Of a stretch of 64,000 nt of DNA, positions 1 to 9,389 are shown in pieces. The position numbers and the translations under genes are program-made. The notes below the pieces were generated by a model. The model did not search any database. It was not told the origin of the DNA and saw nothing but the letters and a program-made list of their open reading frames with translations. Within the stretch, counting starts at the first letter, position 1; each line of letters starts with the position of its first letter. Source of the stretch: Adenanthera pavonina (Eukaryota; Streptophyta; Magnoliopsida; Fabales; Fabaceae); contig JAIVEN010000014.1 in assembly GCA_026686845.1 (NCBI GenBank), positions 9,410,001-9,474,000 of the forward strand, given 5' to 3'.

Positions 1-480
1 ATTATTAAATCAGCTGAATCTCGTGCTCCTGATGTTGTTCTTCTAACTGCACTGCATTTACTGTCATTATCTTTAGATATCTGTCCTCAGCAGAAAGAAT
101 TTACTGATAAGACATCTTATGATGAGACACAAATTCCCATAATAGCTTTTTCTGGAGAAATAATTGATGAAAGCTCTGGTTATGGTGTTGGTGAACAGAG
201 CTTATTGTCACTTGTTAATTTGATGGGTTTGCACAGGAAGGAAAATGCAGACAACTCTGTAGAAGCAGCTGGTTGCAATCTGTCTGCTTTAATTGAAGAC
301 TTACTGAAGAAGTTTGCTAAGACTGACAACAGATGCATGACTAAGTTGCAGCAACTTGCCCCCGAAGTTGTTAGTCATATATCTTAATGCTTTCCAACTT
401 GAGACTCAAGTGACTCGATCTCGGCTTCTGATAGCGTGAAACGCAAGGCAAAAGCTCGAGAGAGGCAGGCTGCCATGTTG
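1..480 (+). pseudogene. PRT6: PRT6-like E3 ubiquitin ligase fragment
   Basis: Frame 1 is open from the window edge to a TAA at 385-387. It encodes a helical segment ending in KLQQLAPEVVSHIS. The same frame then meets a second stop (TGA 400-402) and continues into SASDSVKRKAKARERQAAML, which I recognise as the hallmark basic stretch of plant PRT6, the N-recognin of the Cys/Arg N-degron pathway. A donor-like GTAGGA follows at 481. Two in-frame stops and the absence of any later PRT6 exon in the next 5 kb point to a broken or truncated copy. The upstream part lies outside the window. The family call rests on the basic motif and is from memory. Confidence 0.6.
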
Positions 481-672
481 GTAGGATGATGTTGTATTTT
501 TCTTTTATGGTCACGAGTAATAACAATAATGATACATTGTTGATACGCTTTTTTGTGAAGCCAACGATGACTTGGTCAAGAGTATTAAAAAAATTCTGTA
601 GTTTTTAATGTAATGTAAATTAATTAATTTAATTATTGCAAAGAAAACAATTTAATCCTATAAATGCTTTAG

Positions 673-714
673 TGTACGTATTCTTTTTTTTGGCCGAAAT
701 TAATGTACGTATTC
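673..714. repeat. Micro-insertion with 11-bp direct repeats
   Basis: TGTACGTATTC at 673-683 is repeated exactly at 704-714. The 20 bp between them is a T8 run followed by GGCCGAAATTAA. On the minus strand this reads as a short body ending ...TCGGCC, then poly(A), then the repeat. Confidence 0.75.
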
Positions 715-857
715 AAACTTAATTAACAGGTGAACCAATTTTTTAAGGCTATTTTTAATTTTAACTGTGATTCTTGACAAATAATATTAAACTAATTAAT
801 TTGCATAGAGAAAAAAAAAAGAAAATTTTTGAAGTTGTATCACCTTTTATGTGAAAC

Positions 858-900
858 ATTATGCATTTTTTTTTTGGCCAAAATGTAAAAATTATGCATT
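858..900. repeat. Micro-insertion with 10-bp direct repeats
   Basis: ATTATGCATT occurs at 858-867 and 891-900. The 23-bp insert starts with T8 and continues GGCCAAAATGTAAAA. The T-run-plus-GGCC layout matches the insertion at 673-714. Confidence 0.75.
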
Positions 901-1082
901 ACATAAATTATTCCTTGGTAAAGGACAATAAAATAACTTTTAATTAATAGAATAGAAAAAATATATGTATCGCGCCCTAACTAGCTTTGATCTAACTAGT
1001 TTTATATACTGTTGATGATGATATTGACATCTGAATCAGTGAACGTCCCAAGCTGCTTTGGGACACGATGAAAATGCTAAGC

Positions 1083-1134
1083 GGACAAAACGGATAATTA
1101 TTATTTTTTGGGCCAAGGACAAAACGTATAATTA
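1083..1134. repeat. Micro-insertion with 18-bp direct repeats
   Basis: An 18-bp segment beginning GGACAAAACG at 1083-1100 recurs at 1117-1134 with one mismatch. Only 16 bp separates the copies: a T-rich run followed by GGGCCAA. Confidence 0.75.
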
Positions 1135-2207
1135 AGATATTACTATATTTTTACAATAGCATTTCTAAACTGTATATTTTTTTAAAAAAACACATACATA
1201 CATATATATATATATATATATCCTGCGCCTCACAATCGAAGAACCAGATTCCAAAGTGATAGTATTGTGTTTCACGGAAAAAAAAAATGAAGAGACAATA
1301 TTGTGGCACCGTTGAAGCCTCAAGATTGATTTATATGTTGGATTCTAAATGGGCAGCAAGTTATGGCTTTGATATTTTCCGCCGGATCTCGTTAATAATA
1401 TTTGATAGGAATTTGAATTAATATGTATCAGATAATTTTAAAATTATGCATTCTTCTTAAAATCAATATCAATACTAATTATAAAACCACGATTTAAGTA
1501 TTATTCTATCCCTTATTTTTCTAAAATTTTTAATTTAATTTTTTGAAATTTTTATTTATTGTTTAATTTCTATCATTACTGTTTTCTAATTTTGAATCTT
1601 AACATTTTAAAGTGATCCTATAATTTTGTTAATCAATAAATCAATATATATCATAAATTTTATAGAAAATTATACTATTCATAAACCATAACAATTCTCA
1701 AAATTCATGTAATACGTGAAAAACATTATCTCTTACTCTAAAATAATCCATAATGAATATACTTAGGTATTTAAAATTCATCTTATAATTAAAGTGAGCC
1801 TATAATGTTCTCAAATATCATACGTGCCTCAATCTTGGAATGCGCCTGGGTATCTTGGATACCATACGCTAAATAGAAACATTAAAAGTGCCACATTAGT
1901 AATTGATACAAGGCAAAAAAAAAAAAATCCAAACCAAAATTCTACCCCTTTTTCCTAGTGAAAAAGGTTCAGATAAGTAAGATTCCACAACTCTCCCGGT
2001 TGCACTCTCACACCTCAAAGAAGCCTACAAAACCAATTAACAGATTATCACCCATAAACATTGTAATATACTCCATCTTCCTTAATATAAGAGACAATCG
2101 GAGGAATTTTCGTATTTCAAAATATAAGGGACATATAGGGTTTATCTGATATATTTAATGACTTTTTCCCAAAATACTCCTAATTAAGATAGTATATTTT
2201 CAATATA

Positions 2208-2506
2208 CTCCCTCCGGTCCCTATTATAAGATGTTTTTAACTACCGCACGTGAATTAAGAAAAATTGGTTGCAGTCTAAAATTGATAAAAAAAAATTCTG
2301 ACATTCCTATTTTGCCCTTAAGGAGAGAATAAACATACATTAAATTAATAATGATGGTAGAAGGAGAGAGAAGTTAATTAAGACTTGTAATGAAAGCATT
2401 CAATAGGGGTAAAATTGAGATTAAAATTAAATTTATTACTTAACATCTTATATTTTGGACCAGACAAATTTTCTAAATAACATCCTATAATTGGGACTGG
2501 AGGGAG
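2208..2506. mobile_element. Stowaway-like MITE (299 bp)
   Basis: The left end CTCCCTCCGGTCCCTATTAT and the right end ATAATTGGGACTGGAGGGAG are near-perfect terminal inverted repeats. The element is bracketed by TA dinucleotides (2206-2207 and 2507-2508), the hallmark of Tc1/mariner-type Stowaway elements. It has no coding capacity. Confidence 0.85.
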
Positions 2507-2574
2507 TAATTCATTTGTATTAATTGCATGAGGGAAAAGTTATTAACATTAAATGAGGGTATTTTTTGAAACTA

Positions 2575-2837
2575 CTCCCTCCGGTCCTATATATAAGATC
2601 TTTTATCCTGGTCCTAAATATAAGACCCTTTACAATATATGAGGTAATATTTATTATACATTTCCAAAAATGTCCCTATTTAATATATCCAAAAAGCAAG
2701 AGAAAGAGATTAAATAATGGTAGTTTTGGAAAAATATTGGGATTTTTTAAGAAATTGAGGTAGTTAATTAATTTTAATTCCAATTCTTAATCTGCGTGAT
2801 TTGATTAAAAGGATCTTATATTAAAGACAAGAGGAAG
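2575..2837. mobile_element. Stowaway-like MITE (263 bp)
   Basis: It begins CTCCCTCCGGTCCTATATAT and ends TTAAAGACAAGAGGAAG, with flanking TA at 2573-2574 and 2838-2839. The left terminus matches the MITE at 2208-2506; the right terminus is more decayed. Confidence 0.75.
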
Positions 2838-2924
2838 TAGTTTATATTTCTGACAAATTTATTATTTTCTTTGATCTGTGTGATTTTATCTCTTATCCCT
2901 TATATTAAGAAACGGAATGAAATA

Positions 2925-3273
2925 TGTCATAAGTATATTGGGCCCAATAAAGTCCAGCCAATTGTTATCTGTTATTAACTGTTTGACAGCTGGCTTAGTT
3001 AGCTTAATTACACAGTTTAGTCAGTTCTGGTCACTTACTGAGCTCCATAAAAAAGACTCGGTACTTCATATTGTATTCGTACTTTCATCATGGAATAAGA
3101 TCAAAATTCACTTTCTGAGGGTGCGATCATTCCAGCACCAATGCAAAACCGGATCCCCTCAGAACTCTGCAGTTAAGTGTGTACTTAGAATGGGTAACCT
3201 CCCGGGAAGTCAATTCCTCGTGTTACACTTCTCTTTAGAAAAAAAAAGTCACTTTCTGATTAGGTTTCTTATA
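2925..3273 (+). repeat. 5' LTR of the small copia element
   Basis: It aligns with 5194-5399 through shared blocks such as GACAGCTGGCTTAGTTAGCT and the end GATTAGGTTT. It is longer than its partner only because of a 130-bp 5S-derived insertion plus an 11-bp duplication at 3119-3259. Confidence 0.85.
3119..3248 (+). pseudogene. Retroposed 5S rRNA pseudogene inside the LTR
   Basis: The sequence starts GGTGCGATCATTCCAGCACC and contains CCGGATCCCCTCAGAACTCT, GCAGTTAAGTGTG, ATGGGTAACCTCCCGGGAAG and TCCTCGTGTTACAC in the order of plant 5S rRNA. About 15-20 nt between the box A region and box C is missing. It ends in an A-rich tail (TTAGAAAAAAAAAG). It is flanked by an exact 11-bp direct repeat TCACTTTCTGA (3108-3118 and 3249-3259), as expected of LINE-mediated retroposition. 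The 3' LTR has no 5S, which argues against a Cassandra-type LTR that carries 5S by descent. Probably not a functional Pol III gene. Confidence 0.85.
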
Positions 3274-3288
3274 TGGCATTAGAGCTCC
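3274..3288 (+). promoter_or_regulatory. Degenerate primer-binding site (initiator tRNA-Met)
   Basis: TGGCATTAGAGCTCC directly after the LTR resembles the TGGTATCAGAGC site of most plant copia elements. Confidence 0.6.
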
Positions 3289-3400
3289 GGTAACGATTCC
3301 GGCGAAGCTCCGTTTAAAGAAACCGCAAGAATCACAAAAGCAAGTCGTCATCGCACTAGTGTTCTGAAATCTCGTCCTGATTTTTCAGCGCAAGCACAAG

Positions 3401-4110
3401 ATGGTGACAGAATCTGGAACGAGTGCACATTCAAATGGAGTTCCTCTAAGGGCGTCAGAGGCCATCGGCTCCATCGCACCACAGAGAACATTCTCCAACA
3501 AAAAGATCAACCTCGTACTGGATGAAAACAATTTTTTGCTGTGGAAACAGGAAGTTTCTCCTATGGTGCGACAACACTGCTTGCATTCGTTACTTGATAG
3601 AACTGCATAGATACCTCCACGAAGGGTTCGAGAGGAGCAAGGAAAGGAGGTAGCTAATCCAGCCTTGGATGTGTACGAGACACAGGACACTGCCCTTGCA
3701 TCCTGTTTACTTTCTTCCATAACCCAGAATTGGTTGGCTATAATACTTCTGCTCAGATCTGGACTCAACTTTGTCGCATGTACTCTAACAAGTCCAATGC
3801 CAGAATCTTGCACTATCGCAACTAGCTGAGCAATCAAAGGAAGGGAGATTTATCAATGCTTGAATATTTGGCCAATGTCAAATCAATATGTGATCACTTG
3901 GCTGTTCTTGGTTAGAGGGTTGATGATACAGCTCATATATCACACATTTTAAATGGCCTTACTCCAGAGTATGAACCAATAATTGCTGTTATCAATGCTG
4001 CAGTGGATAAATTTGATCTTGATACTGTAAGCAAGATGCTACTTGATTCTGAAGCTAGGCAAAAGCCATTTGCTGGTGTACACAATCAACATGTTAATAT
4101 GGCTGGCAGT
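3401..4110 (+). pseudogene. copia gag remnant
   Basis: From ATG 3401 the frame encodes INLVLDENNFLLWKQEVSPM, the copia gag N-terminal signature, and stops at TAG 3608. Further gag-like sequence follows in shifted frames (HILNGLTPEYEPI near 3940; FDLDTVSKMLLDSEARQKPF at 4003-4070). Around 4105 the gag reading gives way to mid-RT, so the whole stretch from zinc knuckle to integrase was deleted. Confidence 0.7.
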
Positions 4111-5116
4111 TATATCAAGTTGAGTTTAATAATGTCTTTCTCAATGGAGATTTGCAAGAAGAGGTGTTCATGCAGCTACCTCCTGGTTTTGAGCAAGTTT
4201 CAGCCGATAATTCCATGCCTCTTGTATGTAAACTTACTGAGTCCTTGTATGGACTTAAACAAGCTCCGACAGCTTGGTTCCAGAAACTAAAAGACTGCCT
4301 ATGTTCTATTCAGTTTACTTCTACTTCAGCTGATACATGCCTTTTTGTTCGTAAATCTTCATCAAGTCTCATTTATCTTCTTTGTGTATGTTGATGATCT
4401 TATACTTACAAGCGATAATGAGCAAGAAGTGCAGCAACTGATTCACACCACGGGCCAAATGTTCTCTCTCAAGGACTTGGGGCGATTATCCTATTTCCTA
4501 GGTGTTGAGTTTACTCAGTTTGGTGATGGCATGCTTATGTCTCAGCAAAAACACATTCATGAGTTGTTGGAGAAGACTGATATGTTAACTTCTAAGAGTT
4601 ATTCTACACCTATGGCCACTAATGCTCATCTTTCTAAAGATGGAAGGTACTGAACTTGAAGATGCTCAACAATATAGAAGTGTCATTGGTGCACTTCAAT
4701 ATATATGCTACACTAGACCTAAGATTGCATACACTGTCAATAAGCTAAGCCAATATATGCAACAGCCTCGGGATACTCATTGGAGTTGTATTAAAAGGGT
4801 CTTACGCTCTCTGAATGACTTTGTTGTACCTCTTGCTGGAAAACCAACCATATGGTGTGATAACTCTAGCACTGTAGCTCTTGCTGCAAGCCCAGTATTG
4901 CACTCCAAAATGAAGCATGTTGAATTGGATATGCATTTTGTTCGTGTAAAAATTGTCAGTGAAGAAATTCTAGTGTCTTATGTTCCCTCTGCTGAACAAA
5001 TAGCTTATGTTATGACAAAAGCTCTACTTAATACTCTATTTTTGTATCTACGAAGGAATCTGAGTGTTCTAGCACCAGAAGAAATAGTTCAGAATTCTGA
5101 TAGTGAAGCTGGTTGA
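4111..5116 (+). pseudogene. copia reverse transcriptase/RNase H remnant
   Basis: Sequence is RT-like from VFLNGDLQEEVFMQLPPGFE through LYGLKQAPTAWF. After a frameshift near 4345-4395 comes the intact catalytic motif YVDDLILTSD, then FSLKDLGRLSYFLGVEF. A second frameshift near 4640 leads to YRSVIGALQYICYTRPKIAY and the RNase H part WCDNSSTVALAASPV. It ends at TGA 5114-5116. At least two frameshifts mean no full protein can be made. Confidence 0.85.
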
Positions 5117-5153
5117 TTTTTTTGGCCAAAAAAGAAAAAAGAAGCTGGTTGAT
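5105..5153. repeat. Micro-insertion duplicating the end of the copia ORF
   Basis: GAAGCTGGTTGAT, which includes the pol stop codon, occurs at 5105-5117 and again at 5141-5153. The 23-bp insert reads TTTTTTGGCC followed by an A-rich run. T-run adjacency and GGCC match the insertions at 673 and 858. Confidence 0.7.
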
Positions 5154-5193
5154 TTTTTTTTTTTTCAAAGAGCAAGGGAAATGCTGTCATACA

Positions 5194-5399
5194 TGTCATG
5201 AGTACATTGGACCTAGCAAAATCCAATCCATTGTTATTAACTGATTGACAGCTGGCTTAGTTAGCTTAGTTATACAGTTTAGTCAATTCTGGTCACTTAC
5301 GAGTTCTATAAAAAAGACTCGTACTTCGCATTGCACTTGTACTTTGATTATGGAATAAGATCAAACTCCAGATCCACTTTTCTGATTAGGTTTGTTATA
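5194..5399 (+). repeat. 3' LTR of the small copia element
   Basis: A diverged partner of 2925-3273, without the 5S insert. It starts TGTCATGAGTACATTGG and ends TGATTAGGTTTGTTATA. Confidence 0.85.
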
Positions 5400-5723
5400 A
5401 ACATAACTCTTACATTTGCAATATATGAAATATGAGTTAGGTTCTTATCCAATGAACCATCCATCGATGGCAAATTTCTACTTGTTTGAACGAGAAAGAC
5501 GCTTTACAGAACAGAAATTCAAACCATAGGGGGTTGTTATTATTAACATGCTACTTCAAGCAGAGGTGTCTGAAAACTGAAATCCAAACTTATAAAAGAA
5601 ACAAACCAGAGGGCTTTCAAAGCCATAACAGCATTATTTACAAGCACCTAAGCTTATTACCAGATAAGTCAGCTTTAAGTGCGCCTCCAGGTTTCCACTT
5701 TTCATCATCATCATCATCATCAT

Positions 5724-7029
5724 CTAGTACCCCCCTTGTATAAAAGCATTCAAGCGGTCAAGCTCTTGACGATGCTCACTCACCACTGCACGAACCACAT
5801 CCCCAATTGATACCATGCCCATCATCCCCTTTTCATTAATCACAGGAATGTGTCTGATTCTGTTATCTGAAAAAGGAAAAAGAGGAAACACGATTTACTT
5901 CCACGTTCCAAGTTTATGATCTTTCTTATTATTCCCATTAAAGGCTACAGCAACTACATACCTGTCATCAGTTGCATTGCTCGCAGAACCTTGGTATCAG
6001 GTGTGACCGTGATCAGTTTGTTCTACAGACACCATGTAACAATTTTAGAATTCATGAATGCCGAGATTGACAGAATACAAATTTATATAGCACAAAATGA
6101 TATTGTCCTAGATGATAAGGACACGAGCTTTTACCTCCTCAGTCATGATATCCCCGACCTTGGTGGATTTGGATGATCTTCCTTGCACAATGATCTTCCT
6201 GAGGTAATCTGCATAACAAGATGAAGAAAAGTCTCACTTAAATGACCCGATGACAAATCCACTTCAAAAGCACATTGCTTTTCATATGTTCGGATCACTA
6301 AACAGTCTGAAAGGCCAGATACAAATGGACACAAATTTCCCCTACTACGTTAACTGGCTACTCAAACAAAAATCAAGTTCTGCTATTGAATTTTGAGCAT
6401 TTCCGTTGCGGGTCTTGAACTATCAATTTTGCTATTCCTTCTTCTCTAATGCTCCAAATCCAACTAAGCATCTCAAATTAATTTAAAATAACTGGTGTTA
6501 ATGATGGAAAATCCCAAACATTTCTTCAGAAGATATCCTAATAGGCCAGCATTTTACAGAGTACCAAATTTATCCATATATCACAAATCCAAATCCCGCA
6601 TCAAGTACCTCTTTCTGTTATAATTCCTGCAATTGCCTTTTCTGCTCCAGGTTTCACCACCACCAACGCTCCAACATTGTGCTGGGTCATCTGTTATGGA
6701 ATACAAATGACTCAATCCAACGTAAAAACCAACCATGCACCATGATAACAACTGCAGTTTGATATGCATACCGATTTAACAGCATCATAAACAGTGTCAT
6801 CTGTAGTGCACCAAAGCCAGGAGCCATCTGCACTTTTGCCTTTTGCTCTCAAGATGTCAGCAATTGTGGTGCTTTCAAAACCATGCTCCTCCATACGAGC
6901 AGGTGAAGTAGACTCGAACCTTGAAAAGGCAACTGGCTGCAACAGGGGATTCACCATGCGAACTCTTTGCAGAACTGCATTTTTTATGACACTGCCTTGT
7001 GACAAAATTGCTCGTAATCCTCCTTGCAT
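5724..7029 (-). CDS. CBSX3: CBS domain-containing protein CBSX3, mitochondrial
   Basis: Five coding exons can be joined on the minus strand: 7029-6772, 6690-6609, 6208-6135, 6022-5962 and 5866-5724, all with GT..AG introns. They total 618 nt (205 codons plus TAG), close to my recollection of about 206 residues in Arabidopsis. The N-terminus (MQGGLRAILSQGSV...) is basic and hydroxylated like a mitochondrial presequence. CBS domain 1 runs from DGSWLWCTTDDTVYDAVKS through GALVVVKPG to GIITERDYLRKII; CBS domain 2 from VTPDTKVLRAMQLM to GMVSIGDVVRAVV. Plant CBSX3 is known to bind adenosine nucleotides and activate mitochondrial thioredoxin o. The ATG at 7029 sits 5 nt after an acceptor, so a 5'-UTR intron is likely, with its donor near 8259. 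An upstream in-frame ATG at 7089 lies in that intron and was not used. Confidence 0.95.
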
Positions 7030-8259
7030 TTTAACTGTCAAATAGAAAGAGAGATTAGTCCTCTTAGACTTTGCATATTTATGATGCAATCAGCTACAGC
7101 TCACTAATGGACTTCTTCATGGATGATAGATCTGGAAGTAGTTAGCTCCACATACAATTGTGCCCACGCACAGTACACAGACACCAAGCACATGCAAATC
7201 AGCCAGTTCACTGGGAAGTGCAATCTCATTTTCAAGTGGCTTTGGAGCTATAAAATACAATACTTGAGTTGGAACAGCAAAGGCGGATACATAAAATCAA
7301 AACAAGACACAAATTCTTATATTGAATACCACATCTTCTATGAACTTATGAGATTAACAGAACATCGTGACCATAAACCAAAAGGAGAACAATATGCAAA
7401 AAGGTAGGTAATAGGTTGCAGAGCTAACAAGTAATAGCCCGAATTCATGAAGGAGTCATCTTGGAAAAGGTCACACTTGTAATTACCAACAAAAGGATTC
7501 CCACAGAAACAATTAAACAACTTGAAGCGCAAGAGAAACTCAGAAACATGCGTTCGGCTTCAAAATTAGGATTAATTTGGCTACCTTGATATCAATCAAA
7601 TATATCAAAAATCCAAATTCAAAGATTAAGCACGTTCATGGAGTTAACAAAAACATAAAGAACTCGATACCCAGAATAACAAAAAATTAGGATTAATTTA
7701 GATCACATTTTTCCCCCATTTATGTAGATCTCAATTTTCTATTCTGACAGAGGAGTGTCACGGATAACCTCAGAAGGCCTTCACGTGAACTTAATAGTTT
7801 GGCTCAGTGTCATTAAACCAAACGGGTCCCCATAACTGTCACAAGATAGGTAGCTCATTAACACAACACAGCCCACATATCAGTATCAAAATAATAACAA
7901 CATCCTTAAAGTCGACTCATGAAAGATCCTTCCCGGTTTATGACGATAAATCAAATTGAAACATCTAAGATATGGACCCATAGGTTCAGTGATCATCCAA
8001 AGCATCCGAAATACCATTTCAAACCGATTTAGTCGAATTTTCTGGGTCAAAACCCAAAGCTGATCAGATCTATAATTTGCCAATTATTCATGCAACAATA
8101 TCCCCAATCAAAGAGGGGTATAGCAAGAGAAAACTATGCACGAGCTGAAGAAAGGATCAGAACGAGAAAAGAACTCTTCCAGCTGAAACAAGCTACATCA
8201 ATGGCCGAAACAACAAAATTGAAAATGACTTGAGAGACAAAGGCGAGAAAGATGAATCA

Positions 8260-8390
8260 TACCAGAAAGAGAGAGAACCCACTAGAGAAAGGATCAGAGT
8301 GGCGGCTAGGTAGGGAAAGGATAGAAATGGCTGAGACCTTATGAGAGATACTGACTGTACTTCAGCTCCTTTATCCCTCAAAAACTGACA
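8260..8390 (-). other. Probable 5'-UTR exon of CBSX3
   Basis: On the minus strand a good donor (CTTTCTG then GTATGATT) lies at about 8259. It pairs with the acceptor at 7035-7036 to remove a ~1.2-kb leader intron. The exact transcription start was not determined. Nothing else is seen in the intron. Confidence 0.5.
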
Positions 8391-8882
8391 AAAACCGTGA
8401 CACTGACGTTATCTTCATACTTTCAGATTATCCATTTCGCTGTTACTTATGTATTATTCTTATTATTATTTCTTGCAATTATTACAATTTGGTAGGCCAT
8501 CTTATCTTGCCTGCGTTATCCTCAACCTTTTCGGATATGAGGAATCCATTTCAATGTTGCACGAGAAAAAAGTAGAGGGAATCATAGTTGGTATTTAATA
8601 ATTTTTATACGAAATTCCCACCAAACTTCAATATTCTCTTTTTCTTAAAACGAACTGATACTGGGATGTAAATAATCGATTGCCAGCCTGTTTTTATGCG
8701 TTGCTCGAAATGAGTTATTAATATTTTACTATTTTGGATTTCTTTTTTTTTTTTCATTCCACTTGCCCAGCCCATCACACATGATATAACTGTTCTATAT
8801 AGATACTTTTTTCTTTGGCACTAGAATTTTATTGCCTAAACATATCACGGTCCAAATAAAATTGTAAGAACCAAAAGTAGGA
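8391..8882. other. CBSX3 upstream region, no gene seen
   Basis: This AT-rich stretch between CBSX3 and the viral integration should hold the CBSX3 promoter. No convincing TATA box was assigned. Confidence 0.5.
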
Positions 8883-9386
8883 TTTTTTATCAGGATGAAC
8901 GCCCAATTGCCAAAAACTCACTTTCAAATCAAACTTTGAGAAAATGGAGGCCCTTTTGAGATGAACAGTCTGAGTGTTTATTTTCGGAAGAGGGAACTTG
9001 TCATCTTGAAGAAAAAGGTTCAAGGGCTTGTAGTCCACAACAAACCGTTTCTTTTTTCTCCTTTTTTCATTGTCATTCTCAGTATAGAAGGCCTGGCATG
9101 CCCATTGAGAATCAGTGGGTTCAATTAACCCTTGTTTCAGCAGTTGATCACACTCTTCTCTAGCAAGCGCTAGATCTTCTGGGGACATTCCCAAATGTGT
9201 AGCCTTAGTGGGATTTACATCTTCATTTTTCTTGAACGGAAGACGAATGAAGAACTCTTCATTTTTCCATAGAGGGAATGGATGGTTGAATTGATCATGG
9301 CTCTCAGGGCAGAGGGGCAACAGTTGATCTCTAATTTCATCAAAGCCAGGTGGCACTTGTTGAATAGCAAAGAGATTTCTAGCCAT
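8883..9386 (-). pseudogene. Viral reverse transcriptase, N-terminal half
   Basis: The minus-strand ORF from ATG 9386 holds the RT fingers region: ALAREECDQLLKQGLIEPTD, RFVVDYKPLNLF and the palm motif KFDLKVSFWQLGVHPD. Viral similarity stops after VHPDKK (about 8883). The frame then runs into unrelated sequence to a stop at 8829. It lies in the same frame as the coat/protease ORF, separated by a TAG at 9390-9392 and one GAA codon. The catalytic YIDD half is on the opposite strand beyond 13460. Confidence 0.85.
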
Positions 9387-9389
9387 TTC

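Larger units (their letters stand above)
481..2070. other. AT-rich intergenic DNA
   Basis: No coding potential was seen. The stretch holds three micro-insertions flanked by direct repeats (listed separately) and an (AT)n run near 1203-1220. Confidence 0.6.
2071..2924. mobile_element. Possible outer Stowaway-like MITE holding two others
   Basis: Starting beside a TA at 2069-2070, CTCCATCTTCCTTAATATAAG is echoed in inverse orientation near 2899-2918 by CTTATATTAAGAAACGGAAT. The two ends share an 11-bp core (CTTAATATAAG and its complement). Two better-preserved MITEs lie inside. The right end was probably disturbed by the copia element that starts at 2925. Confidence 0.4.
2925..5399 (+). mobile_element. 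Defective Ty1/copia element with ~207-bp LTRs
   Basis: Two diverged direct repeats (2925-3273 and 5194-5399) flank a short copia interior of a gag start fused to reverse transcriptase and RNase H. Excluding an inserted 5S copy, the LTRs are about 208 and 206 bp. A primer-binding-like TGGCATTAGAGCTCC follows the 5' LTR at 3274 (consensus TGGTATCAGAGC), and a purine-rich tract precedes the 3' LTR. Late gag, zinc knuckle, protease and integrase are missing. No clean target-site duplication was found. Non-autonomous and old. Confidence 0.85.

Noticed and set aside
1196..1221. (AT)n tract
   Set aside because: Ordinary microsatellite.
3119..3230. Functional 5S rRNA gene
   Set aside because: Internal deletion between box A and box C, many substitutions and an A-rich tail with target duplication show a retroposed pseudogene.
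3385..3837. 150-codon minus-strand ORF over copia gag
   Set aside because: Antisense of gag-related sequence, no domain.
6712..7089. Upstream in-frame ATG at 7089 as the CBSX3 start
   Set aside because: It lies beyond a good acceptor (TTGACAG at 7035) and the known family start matches MQG at 7029.
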